Assembly (NCBI GenBank): GCA_011800155.1
Contig: CM022369.1
Location: forward strand, 434,001-498,000
Reading direction: 5' to 3'
Length of the DNA: 64,000 nucleotides
Source: Flammulina velutipes
Lineage: Eukaryota; Basidiomycota; Agaricomycetes; Agaricales; Physalacriaceae
The translations under genes and the position numbers were made by a program. Positions 23,536 to 36,269 of this stretch are shown here, piece by piece (position 1 is the stretch's first letter; each line of letters starts with the position of its first letter). Below the pieces are notes generated by a model, which saw only the letters and a program-made list of their open reading frames with translations, searched no databases and was not told where the DNA came from.

Positions 23536-26500
23536 CTAGTAAGTGAAAGTCATCTGTGCCGGGAATGCACTGGGTGGTCCTTTACCTTCCTTCTCCCGCT
23601 CCTTTTCCCTCTCCCTTTCCTTCTCCTTCTCCCGATCTTTCTTGTCCTTCTTGCCGAAACCCATGGTGAGGCTGAGTTTTCGGCTCGTCCGCTTCCAGTT
23701 TGAGCCAGCACTGCTGCTGCTAGACGTACTCTGGCTTCCTTGACCAAGGGGCAGAGATTCCAACGTATCTGAAGGCTCCGATTTGGATTTCCCCTTCCCG
23801 GGGGACGTTCCCGTGTGATGCGCATGTCCGTTGGTAACGACAGAACCATTCATCCCATGCAAAGGCGATAATGGGGGCATGTAATGCTTTGGTAATGGAG
23901 GAACTGGTGGTTCAGACCGGTAAGGCAAGGAGCTGATCCCTGTTCCCGAAGCAGTAGCTGGTCGAGGAATGGACCGACCAACTGTGGCCTTTTCTTTGAG
24001 AAGACTGGGCAGTTGGGAAAGTGACTTCTTGTGGTCTGGCGATTTGAGGGATGGACCACTTTTGTCGAAGGACGCTCGTACTGGGGAGGATGAAGTCACG
24101 TCATAGGTAGAAGGTACAGACGACGATTGGTGGGACATTCCCGGAGACGTCGACCCCACAGATGAAGCCACCGAGCCAACAGGGGATGAACTTTCGTAGT
24201 CGTGTCCACGCCGACGACTATCAACGGCTGATAGACCAGCGCCTGATGACTTGGGGCGCACGCGCGCGGGAAAAGTCGTCAGACCAACAGGTTCAACTAG
24301 ACTGGGTTCAGAAGGACGTCGCCCTTTCACCGTAGTCTTGAACCATGACGGATGTCCTTCTCCGGAGTGCGCCACAGGGGAGTTCAGTAGGTCGGGAAAG
24401 CCCTGCGTACTCCCTGGTCGCGCTAATCGCCCTGATTTACGCTTGAACCATGTGCTCGACTTCCTTTCTGGTTCTTTGTGGCGTGGAGGGTCAGAGGGTT
24501 CTTGCAGGGGACTGGCTGGTCCTGGGCTCGTGGATGGTCCTGGAGCCAGTTGAGTACTCGTGTCGAACTCCTTCACAGAGGTAGGGTCGAGCGCCGAGGA
24601 GACTGGGACTGGTGGAACATTAACCACAGGCGGGCGGACGTCCGGGCCGTTCGAGGTTGACGGTCTCCGTTTGACCGTTCCAAACAATCCCTTACGAGGG
24701 ACTGCGGCATTGGTGGTTGGTGTTGATAAGGCCGGCGAAGAGGGTGTGGCTGAGGGAGCGGAATATGATAAGTCATCGAGACCGTTCACTTTCACTTCCA
24801 GTGGTTGTCGGCCGACCTTATCCAGAGGTTGTAGTAATGGTGATGATGACTGAGAGGGAGTGACGGGAAAAGGAGGGTCGCTTAGGTCCGAGGAATTCTC
24901 CTCTTCTACCAGACCGGGTGGCAATGAGGGATTGGGTGGTTGAAGAGGAGAGGCAAAAGGATCCACTGAGGAATGAGCGCTCCCCACAAAGTCGGGCTCC
25001 ACAGGGGGACGGATACCAAGGCCCGGGAGGTCGATGTCAGCTGCTTGGTAGTACAGCACATAAGCGGCACCAGCATTTGACTCGCCGAAATATTTGGGGA
25101 TGTCGCTTTCCGGGAGAGGATAAACCGACTCATCATCGAATACAAGCCAAGACCCGCCCGTCTTGATAATTGAGATGTAATGACCATGATGTGGGCCACT
25201 AGAAATACTCATCAGAATGAGGCAAGCAACAAGGCAGCGTATACTCACTTGCCGATATGAACAACAATCGCAAATAGGTTGAACAGTCGGTCAGCATCAT
25301 CAGTATCGTCGACTGTGTTGAAAAGGCGGAGCTCGTGAGGGAAGGCGACGCGGTAGGCCAATTTAATGTATTTCCCCAAGTCTTCTTGATATTTGAAGCG
25401 CTTTAGATGGAGTGCCAGGACATTTGGAAGTTTCTTGATCTTCATCCTACGGGAACAAGTTAAAGGATATCGCAATTGCGGCATCAAACATCCGAACCTT
25501 TTCTCGGCCTCTTGTAAATCGCAGCAGGAGTCGCAAAAGAACTTGTTCTTGTGGCATAGCATCTCACTTGCACTGAACTGCCTGAGACAAGCCGTGACGC
25601 TGGAATTTTGCTCGATGTCAATGGATAAATCCAGAAAGGACTCATCCCGGGCGGAAACCTGCCAGCGGTTCAGTGACAGGATGTCGATGGAGTCGAATGG
25701 ACGCACCGTCTCGCAAGTCAAGCACCGAGTTTCGCTAGTGAGAATGCCTTCAAAGAGCTTGTGCACCAAAGTGGCGTCTTGGGGCGATCGCCCGGAATTA
25801 GAGTTGGTTGTGGATGTCATTATAGTAGTATGGTCTTTAGAAGCGAGTGTTGCAATTGAATTAGACACTATGACGCACAACAATGAGTCTCTGCAGAGGA
25901 AGCGAATGAACCCGGACGACGTACGTTCTCCATCTTGCTGTGCCTTGCGCTCCTCCTCTACTTCCTCTACGATTTTGTTTAGCAGATAATTAAGAAATTC
26001 GTGTGCATCCTGATGCATAGAGTTGCGAAAGATTTCGTTCCCTTCTTTGACTTTGTCGATGAAGGCTCGTGGGGCGACGGTACCTTTGTCTGTGGTACTT
26101 GTTGAAATTTGAATGTACAGGGAACGCAAAGCGGAGAAAAGAGTGGGGGGAGGTGGCGGAGCAGGGGCGGACAACACTATGGGCGGGGAGGGTGCTTCTG
26201 GGATGCCATTGGACGTGGAGGGTCTGCGCTCCGGCTTGGGAGGTGCCAACGATGGCGGAGGTGTGGACTGGCCGGCTACGAGTGCGTCTTGCGATCCGTC
26301 GGCCAATAGGCGGTCTTCTGATTGTATTAGCAGCTCCCGAAAGGGTGTGCAAAAGTAGAGAGCCTGTATCACGGAGTTGGCATAGCTATGTATCGTGAGC
26401 CCATCGTTCCGCGAAGCGTAGCGTGTAATTCTCACCACGTATTTCCAAACTTTGGGGGCAGTTTGAGTAAATAATGGACACATGCATTGGCAGCATGCTA

Positions 26501-26622
26501 CTCACATTCTCGAGACCAAATTTCTTCGCATCTGCATTGGATGGTGGCGGGATAGGTATAACTTTCTGGTCTTCGCCAGGCGTATTCTGAGGTGCACCAA
26601 ATATCCATTTTGCCCTTGCCAT
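23536..26622 (-). CDS. CreB/USP12-USP46-type deubiquitinase with long disordered tail
   Basis: USP-family cysteine protease; its Aspergillus relative CreB acts with a WD40 partner in carbon catabolite repression. Six exons on the minus strand: 26622-26506, 26449-26436, 26385-25925, 25834-25498, 25446-25249 and 25198-23536, giving 929 residues. Exon 2 is only 14 nt and encodes FGNT plus two bases of the catalytic Cys44 codon. Introns 25835-25924 (90 nt) and 25447-25497 (51 nt) are stop-free. The catalytic His is near residue 382 in GPHHGHYISI, followed by DDESVYPLPESDI and YVLYYQA. Four Zn-type Cys (CLTC and CDSC) fit USP12/46. About 500 C-terminal residues are Ser/Pro-rich, probably disordered and phosphorylated, with a KDKKDREKEKER-type charged run near the end. 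Confidence 0.9.
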
Positions 26623-27024
26623 AATAACGGGCGACGTTCGTCAGCCCGGCACGAATCACAACAGCGCAAAGGTCGGTAATGGGCGTCGCCTGGTGCGTCG
26701 TTGATGTTGAAAGTAGAAGAAATGATCAAGGAGTTTGCAGGTACGCCTACGCCAAATCGAGATCCACACGTGATCCGGAGCCCTTGAACTCTTCACACTT
26801 GCCAGCTCAAAAATCACTCAGTCCACATGGACCACTGACATTTAAGAACTCGTGCAAGTGCATGTTCTGCACTCGTTACTCAAGACCACGGTGTCGCCGT
26901 TCTGCCGGAGGTCTTTCATAGTCCAAGTTTCCAAGCACTAGCGTATCTGGTACAGTTAATGGTTATTAACAATATCCTATCGGCTGGAATTCTACGTGGA
27001 CATCTGTCGGAAATCTCCATCATC
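26623..27024. other. Intergenic region
   Basis: About 400 bp between two minus-strand genes (mARC-like gene stop at 27025, CreB-like start at 26622). Small plus-strand frames here have no recognisable product. It should contain the CreB-like promoter. Confidence 0.5.
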
Positions 27025-28613
27025 TTAGCCTGCCCCACCGGGAACGGCGCTCGCCATTTTCTGGATAGAAACGATATCACCCACACTGACCCGCCCATTT
27101 CCAAGAGGCACGCCATTGCATCCCACGCACGGCTTCCACTTGTTCTCTGGATCTATCCCGACTCTTATTTTCATCAGGACCTTGTATGGAACGGCTTTGT
27201 CCCTGATTCCAGTCTCCGGAGAAACGTTCGGCAGCTAAAGTGATAAAAGTAAGGCACAATCGCAATGATGTACGCATAACTCACCAAACATCGCGTGCAC
27301 TTCGACACGACAAGGAATCCTTGCGCGTCGTCGGGCGTAGATCCTATGCTTATTTCGGACCATAGATCTTCTGAAAATGGTCCTCCTCCAGAGAAGATGA
27401 TGTTTGGCCTGAATCTATAATGAAGAATCAGCTGATGTTGGAACCCGGGACGCCCATAATCCAGTTCGAAGTGCCCATATGCATTCGCTCGCTCGTATTG
27501 TATAAAGTCCGGGAAGGCACCAACCGTTCAATAACCAGTCTATCTGTCTTCCAACGGTCCTCCACACCTTGCGTGCCGATATGACCTCTCATCTCCGTCT
27601 CTATTACACTCATGCTCTCTTCTGAGAGGAATAGGATAGGATACGCATCTTGGAAGACCGCTGACGCTTTCAACTCGGGAAACGCGGTCGTCTTAGGGCA
27701 GTCCCTGGGGCGCTGACCTTTGAATACAAGATGCACTGGCTTTTCAAAGTACGAGGAGAGTATCTCAGAAACAGACCCAGCGTCGGAGGAGATTGCTTCG
27801 CAGACCCGGCTATCAATACTCGAGCCAAAGAGCGCTACTTCGATCCTAGAGAAGGTGAATCTATGAAACGCGGAGGTTAAGAAGACATACATTTGCCAAT
27901 TCATCAACAATTCATTGGTCGGGCGCAGAGGTACTTCGAACGACGAATAGCCTGAGCCTTCGGGGAACGAGACTCTCAATACGCCACCATACGGAGAATT
28001 GACATCATCATGGATCTCCGATGTTATAAGGACCATCTATAACAGCGGCGTAGTCTCAGTCTAGCCATTTTTATCTAGTTACATTCGAGACTTACCTTCG
28101 CTACTTCCCGAGCCGTGATAACCACCCGCGTCTCGGCGTCAACAACGCACCATAACCTGTCATTCTAGTCCATATGAAGTCAAAGGTAGTACCACCAGGA
28201 TAAATGTGCTTACCTCCAATCCTTCGGGTGTATACCGCGACGTCTGGACGGATATACCCCGGCAACTCTACATCCTCTTCGGTGAGTATTTTTGTTCTCT
28301 GGTGGCAGCTTCATCTTACCTTGATTGGGTGTATTAACAACTTCGAGACGCGCACGTTGTAACCAAAGTTAGGCTCATTCAACATGGCGGGGTCAATAGT
28401 TGCAACTCGTGTGGCTGTAGGAGCCTTCTTCTGTGAAATGTTCACAGAACTGGAACTGCGTTGTTCTCCAGAAGCCTTATTCTTGCCCAGCATCGCCCAA
28501 AAATAACGGTTCACCACAGCGACGAAAAGGCCCAAGGCGATGGTGAACCAGAGTTTGTCCGAGGATAGCCTGAAGATGCTCTGGAGCTTTTCATCGAGGG
28601 TGGACACCGCCAT
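27025..28613 (-). CDS. MOSC-domain molybdenum cofactor protein, mARC-like
   Basis: Membrane-anchored MOSC protein related to the mitochondrial amidoxime-reducing component, which reduces N-hydroxylated compounds using electrons from cytochrome b5 and its reductase. Seven exons on the minus strand: 28613-28320, 28267-28214, 28164-28096, 28036-27891, 27845-27525, 27414-27285 and 27234-27025; 407 residues. The intron 27846-27890 (45 nt) is stop-free. Residues about 20-42 form an N-terminal anchor. The MOSC N-domain begins VSKLLIHPIKSCRGISVQTS, and the core has RFRPNIIFSGG and the Cys-bearing KCTRCLLPNVSPETG, where mARC enzymes ligate molybdenum. An NADH-cytochrome b5 reductase, the family's electron donor partner, is encoded at 59-60 kb but is not adjacent. 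Confidence 0.88.
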
Positions 28614-29153
28614 GACAGTGGCGCAAGTATTCGTCGCGTCGCTCGACTAGCTAGGGTTAAATGTGGTGGTGGACTCCTGAGTCAGCACGGTTAACCAAGG
28701 CACCTGAATCACGATATGACTTGTCAGCTTACGGGCTCAAAGGAGTGAGATACGTACGTTACACAAATGAATTACACGCTTAAAGTGTGTTTAAAGTAAA
28801 AGTTCGGGAAACCCGACGGTGGCGGGAAGGTACAAGCGAACTTTCGGAAGCAATAGAAACGATATTTACCAATCAGGCTCATATCAAACAAACCAGCGAC
28901 TTGGTGGCGGTCAATTATAGCATCGAGTTGGAAGGCCCCGTGTAAGTAGTCACTGGGAGATGAAAGTAGCAGCTCTGAAGCTTGAGCTTGAGCTTAGATC
29001 GAAGCCATCAAATCTTGCTATTTATCTACTTGTGGCGTAAATAAATACAGCCACGTAAAGAGACTCAACAATATCGATAATTTCTGCTGTCGCGTCGAAT
29101 TCCTAATTGTTACAACTTCTGCTATTGATTTTACTTCTCCTGCTTCCAGCGAT
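28614..29153. other. Intergenic region
   Basis: About 540 bp between the mARC-like start codon and the PIN1 stop, both on the minus strand. I see no gene; the open frames are short. It presumably contains the mARC-like promoter. Confidence 0.5.
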
Positions 29154-29746
29154 TCAACCCAATCTCAAGACGATGTGCACACCGCTATCCGTGCTGATTA
29201 TATCGCTCATTTCGCCCACCTGCAAACCGAACGCCGCCTCTTCAAACGGCTTTTGCATTTGCCCGGGCCCAAACCATCCCAAATCACCGCCTTTCTCGTG
29301 GGAGGAGCAATCGGAATGAAGCTTGGCAAGTTCGGCGAATTTCTCTTTCGATCCGGCGATCTCAGCTTGGTAGCCTTTGAGAATAGCGATAGCCTCGTCT
29401 TTGGAGCGCGTTATGTTAGACTGTACATGGTTAGGGCGATCTAGCAAGAAAGTAGATGTATATGAAGCTCGCCTCTTTCCAGCTAGCTGGGCGCCGACTG
29501 CCGCTGTGCTTCACAAGCAGATGGCTGGCGCGCACTTGGCCGGTGGGTTGACTTCCTGCCTTGAGGTAGTGGGCACCTGGAAGACGCTGAATCTCATCTT
29601 GGGATAAGTCTGCTGGTACATCCCAAATCGATTGTTGCGTCTCGGTATTGAAGAAGTATGGCATCTTCTTGGAGTTGGACATGCGAATTTCCCACTAGCA
29701 CAAAGGTCAGCGGTTTCAAGAAAAGCCAGTCAGGATGACATGCCAT
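29154..29746 (-). CDS. PIN1/Ess1-type WW-domain parvulin prolyl isomerase
   Basis: Isomerises phospho-Ser/Thr-Pro bonds, notably in the RNA polymerase II tail. Coding exons on the minus strand are 29694-29473 and 29420-29154, plus a probable start-codon-only exon at 29746-29744. The WW domain starts [16 protein letters not shown] and ends SIWDVP; the rotamase domain starts [20 protein letters not shown] and contains [20 protein letters not shown] and the C-terminal GVHIVLRLG. The intron 29421-29472 must use a GC donor (GAG|GCGAGC..TACAG) to join ASWKE to [10 protein letters not shown], exactly as in relatives. The intron 29695-29743 would also be GC-AG (ATG|GCATGT) and yields M-WEIRMSN; an unseen upstream exon is the alternative. 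About 163 residues. Confidence 0.9.
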
Positions 29747-30028
29747 TTTGTAGAGCTTTCAGATGGTAGTGGTGTAAAGGAAGAAGCTCGACGGAGGACC
29801 GGGCCGGGCTTGCCGTTCACGCCACCCTAAAGGTCCACCAACAACTAAGCGCAAACTCGATGGTTGATTACACGCCATGTAGATGACAAGCGATGTATTG
29901 GTTTCGGCGTAGGGCATGGATTTCGAGAATATACTTTCAGTGATTAACCACACCTCGAAGCATTACAAGGCGAAAGCAACAGCAATATGAAGGTAACATG
30001 GAATAAGTAGATACTGTCTCCCCAAGTA

Positions 30029-32043
30029 TCATCTCCGTTTCGAGCTTCGACTGTCCTCCATACTTGGAGAGCCTCTGCGTTTTCTAGTGCGACTTGAGTA
30101 AAGTGAACAATAAAGAAATAAGATGAAATACCTTCCCCTTTCCTCCGGCTCCCCACTTCCTATGCGACCACCAGCACCATAGTCCAGTCCATCTACAGCA
30201 GGCGCATTCCCATCCCGATCCTTGTACTTGTTCTGGTTCCGAGGCCCAGTTGGCACATTGGGAGGTAACGGCGAAGCAGGTCGAGGTATTCCGCCTGGAA
30301 ATAAGACTGTCAGCTTTTATAAGGCAGCGCAAAAACAGAACCGACCTTCTGCTCCATAACTCGTGCGCCCTCCACGTCCCCGTGCGAATCCACGAGGAGC
30401 ACGAGCCAGTCCGCCTCGTCCACGGAAACCTGCTGCTGCACCTCGCCCACTGGGTCCAACTACCTGGGCTTGTGGTTCCATCCCCTGGTACATCTGATCC
30501 TGCTATATATATAAGCATCACCATTCCTGTAATCTCAGCATCGGAACCTACCTGCATGCCATACTCTCCCATTTGGTTCATCATTCCTTGCCCCCCACCA
30601 CTAGGATATCCTTCTTGCATTATTGGCTCTGGTGTACCGTTTGCACCTGGCCCCGATGAACCGTCTGGCATCATCCCGGAGGACATCATGCCCATTTCCA
30701 TTGCCATAGGGTGCATCATACCCATGTCCATCATCCCCATCATAGCTGGATTTGGCCCGTTGTTATTCAACATCGCGTTCGTTCCAGTCATAACCATTTG
30801 GCGCACTTCAGGTGGAAGGGCTGTGACTTGCTCTTCCGGCATACCCGAAAAGTTCTGTAGAAGGTTTAGAACGACGAATTAAAAAGGTGAACAGGATGAT
30901 ACGAGCCAGAACACTAGTCTTGAGTACATGGGCTAGGTCTCCTAGATCACGTCGACGGTAACAGTAGGCCTCCCATGAGACTTCGTCAAAACCGTAGTTA
31001 AACCAGTCGCTAATATCAGAACCAGGCTTTCGCCATGGCTTGTCCGCTAGCGCAGACAAGTCGACGTCAAGAATTGAGCGGCCATCCATTGAACCTACAG
31101 CAGCGGGGTCAATTTGAGGATGAGAAGGCGGCGCGAGTGCTGGAGGTAGATTGGACGTGTCGACACCATCATCCACGGCCTGAGGAGGGGCACTGGCTGG
31201 TGTCGTAGAAGGGGCAGGGGCGACTTGAGTAGAAGCTGATATATTGGTTTGGGAAGGCTGAGTGGCGATTGAGGCGGACGAAACACCTCGTTGGAGGGGG
31301 GTGTATTCGGTCGTTCCTAAGGGTCCTGCTAATTGCGCTAGAAAAATGGTTAATTAGAATTAGGGAAAGTGGAAGCTTGACGCACGTTTTGCGGTAGGTG
31401 GTTTGGCAGAGCTGGGGGCTCGGTTTGGCGCTGGTCTATTTTGCCTGATGAGGAATAAGCGGGTGCATCTCTGACGCGTCATAAAGTTCACCTGAAGTCC
31501 AAGGATCGGGATGGTTGGTCCATGATGATTTCAATCTATACAAAGCGTTAAAACTCCCGAGCAGGGTGTGGCGTAACGGACGTACGTCTTCGTCTTCCTC
31601 GCTGTCCTCTTCAGCTTCAGCTTCGCCTTCCTCGGTCTCCTGCTCGGCTTCTTCTTGGGTGTCGCCATTGTTTGTTGTGTCCTCCGCTGCTGCTTCCAGA
31701 TGCGAGACCAGTCCGTTGGACACCAATCCAGTTTCAATGGGGGATCTATCCGAGACTCTCTTCAATGAATAACCTAGAGCTCAGTACCGCATGACTCACG
31801 GTTGAGAGACTAAGGGTTCACACCAGAGAAGAAAGTCAAAACGATGTCATTAGAGGAGATACAAAAACAAATGGGTGGTGTTGGTACAACAGAAGCTCTT
31901 ACCCTGTATTGGATTCGCTGTGGGTGGGGCTGACACAGACGGCGTCGGCACCGAAGTTCCATACAAGAAATCGTCGTCGTCGTCCCTATTGAGCGCGTCT
32001 ATCAGCGAAAAGCAATGCTTTGCAGTGAAGACACAACGAACAT
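30029..32043 (-). CDS. FIP1: Pre-mRNA polyadenylation factor Fip1
   Basis: Subunit of the cleavage and polyadenylation factor that tethers poly(A) polymerase. Ten exons on the minus strand: 32043-32033, 31985-31903, 31773-31586, 31535-31492, 31444-31386, 31337-30928, 30854-30552, 30502-30346, 30294-30132 and 30092-30029, giving 493 residues. Exon 1 carries 11 coding bases. Order: acidic N-terminus (DDDDDFLYG), an acidic E/D-rich stretch, IEIIMDQPSRSLDFRQ, a Pro/Ser linker, and the diagnostic Fip1 motif DKPWRKPGSDISDWFNYGFD followed by EVSWEAYCYRRRDLG near 30950-31060. A Met/Gly-rich stretch, an RGG-like Arg/Gly repeat (GFRGRGG, FARGRGGR) and a basic tail (SRTRKRRGS) follow. The last intron (30093-30131) is only 39 nt and stop-free. 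Confidence 0.9.
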
Positions 32044-32161
32044 GGTGGCAAAAGACAAAAATGGTTCAGAGTGATGTGACAAGTCACGCGTATCTCCTTG
32101 ACTCTGACCAGTAAGATTGACAATCAGGAATCCGATATAGGGCTGACTTTGGTGCTCAGAA
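32044..32161. promoter_or_regulatory. Compact divergent promoter (Fip1 / F-box)
   Basis: 118 bp between the Fip1 start codon (minus) and the F-box protein start codon (plus). Both 5' UTRs and promoters must fit here or overlap the coding regions. Confidence 0.6.
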
Positions 32162-33311
32162 ATGACCAGCATTATCGAGATTTTACCACAGGAACTCTTG
32201 GATGCCATAGTCGACTATATGAACGCCGCCGACCGTCGGTCCTTGAAAGCGTTCTCTCTGACTTGTCGCACACTGCGCCCCTACGCCCGGAGCCGCTTGT
32301 TCTATGAACTCAACTTTAGATACAATTTCTTCTCGCCTCAAAGGATAGCAGGATTCCGCCAGATGTGTCTGGAATCCCCACATATCCCAAAGACCTTCCG
32401 CACATTAATCGTATCACTTGCATACATCAATCCTACGGGCTTAGCTGGCGGCTACGCTATCCCTATCCTACGGCTTCTCACCAACATTACTACCCTTGTG
32501 CTGACGCATGTTCCACCCGAGAATCTGTCTCCCTACCTAAAATCTGCCTTTTCCGCAATGCCCATCGTCAATGTCAAGTTCGTCCTCGTGAAGATCAACT
32601 CCAAGCGCGATTTCTACGAGTTTCTGAACGAATGTGTTCCAAGAGCGACATTGCTAGTGTTGGCCTCCGTCACTTGTTCTAACAAGAAGGAGATATGCCT
32701 TCCTGTCGCGAAACCAAGCGCTTTACGGACTCTCGTCGTATCGAACGCCTCCGAATCGTTGGATGCACTGTTCGATCCGATTCTGGGTGGATGCATAGGA
32801 CGTCTTGATGACCTTCAACAGGTGAACCTCTTCGTTCCACCCGAGGGTTCGCAAACGTACGCCCGCATTGTCGAGATTCCGTCCGTGAAAATCTTCGTCA
32901 TGAGTTAGTCTTTAATCTTCTCGTATGACCCATGCTCATTGTTCGGCAGTGAGCGTTTCATGGGCGTCGATCCACGACACGTCGCCACAGTCAGGCGACG
33001 TAGGCGATATGGCGCTCGCTGATATTAGTCACTTGCTTACCATTCGTGTGAGCGAGTCGCTCCTTTCGTGGTTGGTAGAATCTCTCTTAAAGACAACGAC
33101 GAAGTCGTTTCTGAGAAGAATTACGATTTTCATTCACAGCCCATCGTGGCGGTCAATATCGTGGGCCGCCCTTGACGAGGCGGTTTGCCAACCTCATTTG
33201 GCCGCTTTGTCACAGGTGGATGTAGACGTAGGTGGATACACGATTGACCCGGCAGTTATTCAGGAGCTGTGTCCTCTCATGGTTCGCGCACGTATTCTTC
33301 AATTTGTGTAG
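32162..33311 (+). CDS. F-box-like protein
   Basis: Two exons, 32162-32903 and 32950-33311, giving 367 residues. The N-terminus IIEILPQELLDAIVDYMNAADR followed by SLKAFSLTCRTLRPYARSRLF is a typical fungal F-box, indicating an SCF ubiquitin-ligase adaptor. The remainder contains loosely repeating Leu-rich stretches (LLTNITTLVLTHVPPENL, LRTLVVSN) that may form irregular leucine-rich repeats, as in many Agaricomycete F-box proteins. It starts 118 bp from Fip1 and ends only 54 bp before the stop of the Bmt5-like gene. The target is unknown. Confidence 0.78.
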
Positions 33312-33365
33312 GATAGATAGCTCACTGGTGTTATTGTTGAATGCAATATGTATTTGAACATTCTT

Positions 33366-34441
33366 TTAACGCCTGGAACGATCTTGCGTTTCTGGCACCT
33401 TCCTGCCTATACAAAGCTCCCATGTTCTATCCTCTCCGCCCTCCCCAGTCTTGCCTGAGCCATGGGCGCGTTCACCCTTCGTCATCCGATGCTCGTACCC
33501 TTTCCATGCACTGCGGTAGAACGCAAAGGACCGAAGAATCATGTACGTCGGATTGGGCGGTTTACTGGTAGACACTGGCGCCGGTGGGTGTTTTGCTAGC
33601 TTGGGGACATCCCTACTCAACACGGTCAGTAGAATTCATGGTTAAGAGTACAACACTGACCATAATGTATATGGAGTGACGTTACGGAGCGTTATGAGAA
33701 TGGATCCACGGCAAGCAGTAGTAGGCGCTGCAATACCCTCGTCGTCCTCCTCCTCTTCGTCCATATTGTCTGGTTTCCCCGACTTTTTCTTCCCAGAGTG
33801 GTTTGGTATAGGTCCCTTTTTCAAGAATCCTTCCGCCGTCCGCAAAAAGTCCAGTATCAAGAGCTGATTGGATAGAATATTCCGATCCAAGTCGGTTATG
33901 CCTTTACCTGAAACCTCCTGATAGTCAGAGCTTGGAGAAAGATAGAGACAAGGATGGAAAACTCACCAGCATGAGGAAAGTTCCAGCATATCTTGTCCCA
34001 TTTGCGATCCTTGAATGTAGACACCCTGTCTAGCTTGGTCGCATCAATCCCAAACAGCACTTGCACCCCGCGTTCTCTCAGCGAGGCTACAATATCTGCT
34101 GCATCAGGATATTTCAGATAGCAATCCTCTTCGCTGTCGTAGGCAGTAGCAGTGACATTTCCAGGTGGTAGATGTATAAGCTCAGTCGGCGGATCGATCA
34201 CCAAGGCTCTTGCGAAGGAAAAGTTGCCCTCTCCTATAAGCAGTATGGTATCCGTCGCAATGAAGGGTATAATGGATTTTTGTTCTTTGACCTGGCGTTT
34301 ACCCTTGCCCTGGGACTGCGAAAGTCTTTTGGCCTTGACTTGGGCTTCAGTGATTTTGGCCGTCCTCGCAGTCTGCTCCTTGAGTTTTTGGCGAGTCTGT
34401 TGGGACTGAAGCGCAGATTTAAGATTTTTAGTTTTGCCCAT
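33366..34441 (-). CDS. Bmt5-like 25S rRNA (uridine-N3) methyltransferase
   Basis: Nucleolar Rossmann-fold methyltransferase of the DUF2431/Bmt5 family, which methylates a uridine in large-subunit rRNA. Three exons on the minus strand: 34441-33967, 33907-33661 and 33612-33366, giving 322 residues. The basic, Gln-rich N-terminus (MGKTKNLKSALQSQQTRQ) is typical of nucleolar proteins. The SAM-binding motif ILLIGEGNFSFARAL is present, followed by TATAYDSEEDCYLKYPDA, WDKICWNFPHAG, and the SILITLRNVTPYTLW strand. An acidic and Lys-rich insert (KKKSGKPDNMDEEEEDDE) lies between core strands. The start is set at MGKTKNLK because the frame further upstream overlaps the neighbouring gene. Shares a 69-bp divergent intergenic with RBBP4. 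Confidence 0.9.
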
Positions 34442-34510
34442 GATGAAATCAAAGGAAGGAGAGGGGTGCGTGGGAAAAAGTAACGCGTCGCGTCTTTTGC
34501 CACTTCCACC
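34442..34510. promoter_or_regulatory. 69-bp bidirectional promoter (Bmt5-like / RBBP4-like)
   Basis: Only 69 bp separate the two divergent start codons. Core promoter elements must therefore overlap each other or extend into the coding sequence. A short stretch with CGCGTCGCG lies in the middle. Confidence 0.6.
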
Positions 34511-36180
<1,670 letters not shown>

Positions 36181-36269
36181 GATGAAGTGTTGATTTTGTT
36201 GTAATGATCTCCAATGAATAAATAAGATAAAGAACCGCGAGTGAACTGGTGGTACACAGGTTACGAAGA

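Noticed and set aside
30250..30882. 210-codon plus-strand frame with many Ile and Pro
   Set aside because: It is the antisense of the Met/Gly-rich part of Fip1.
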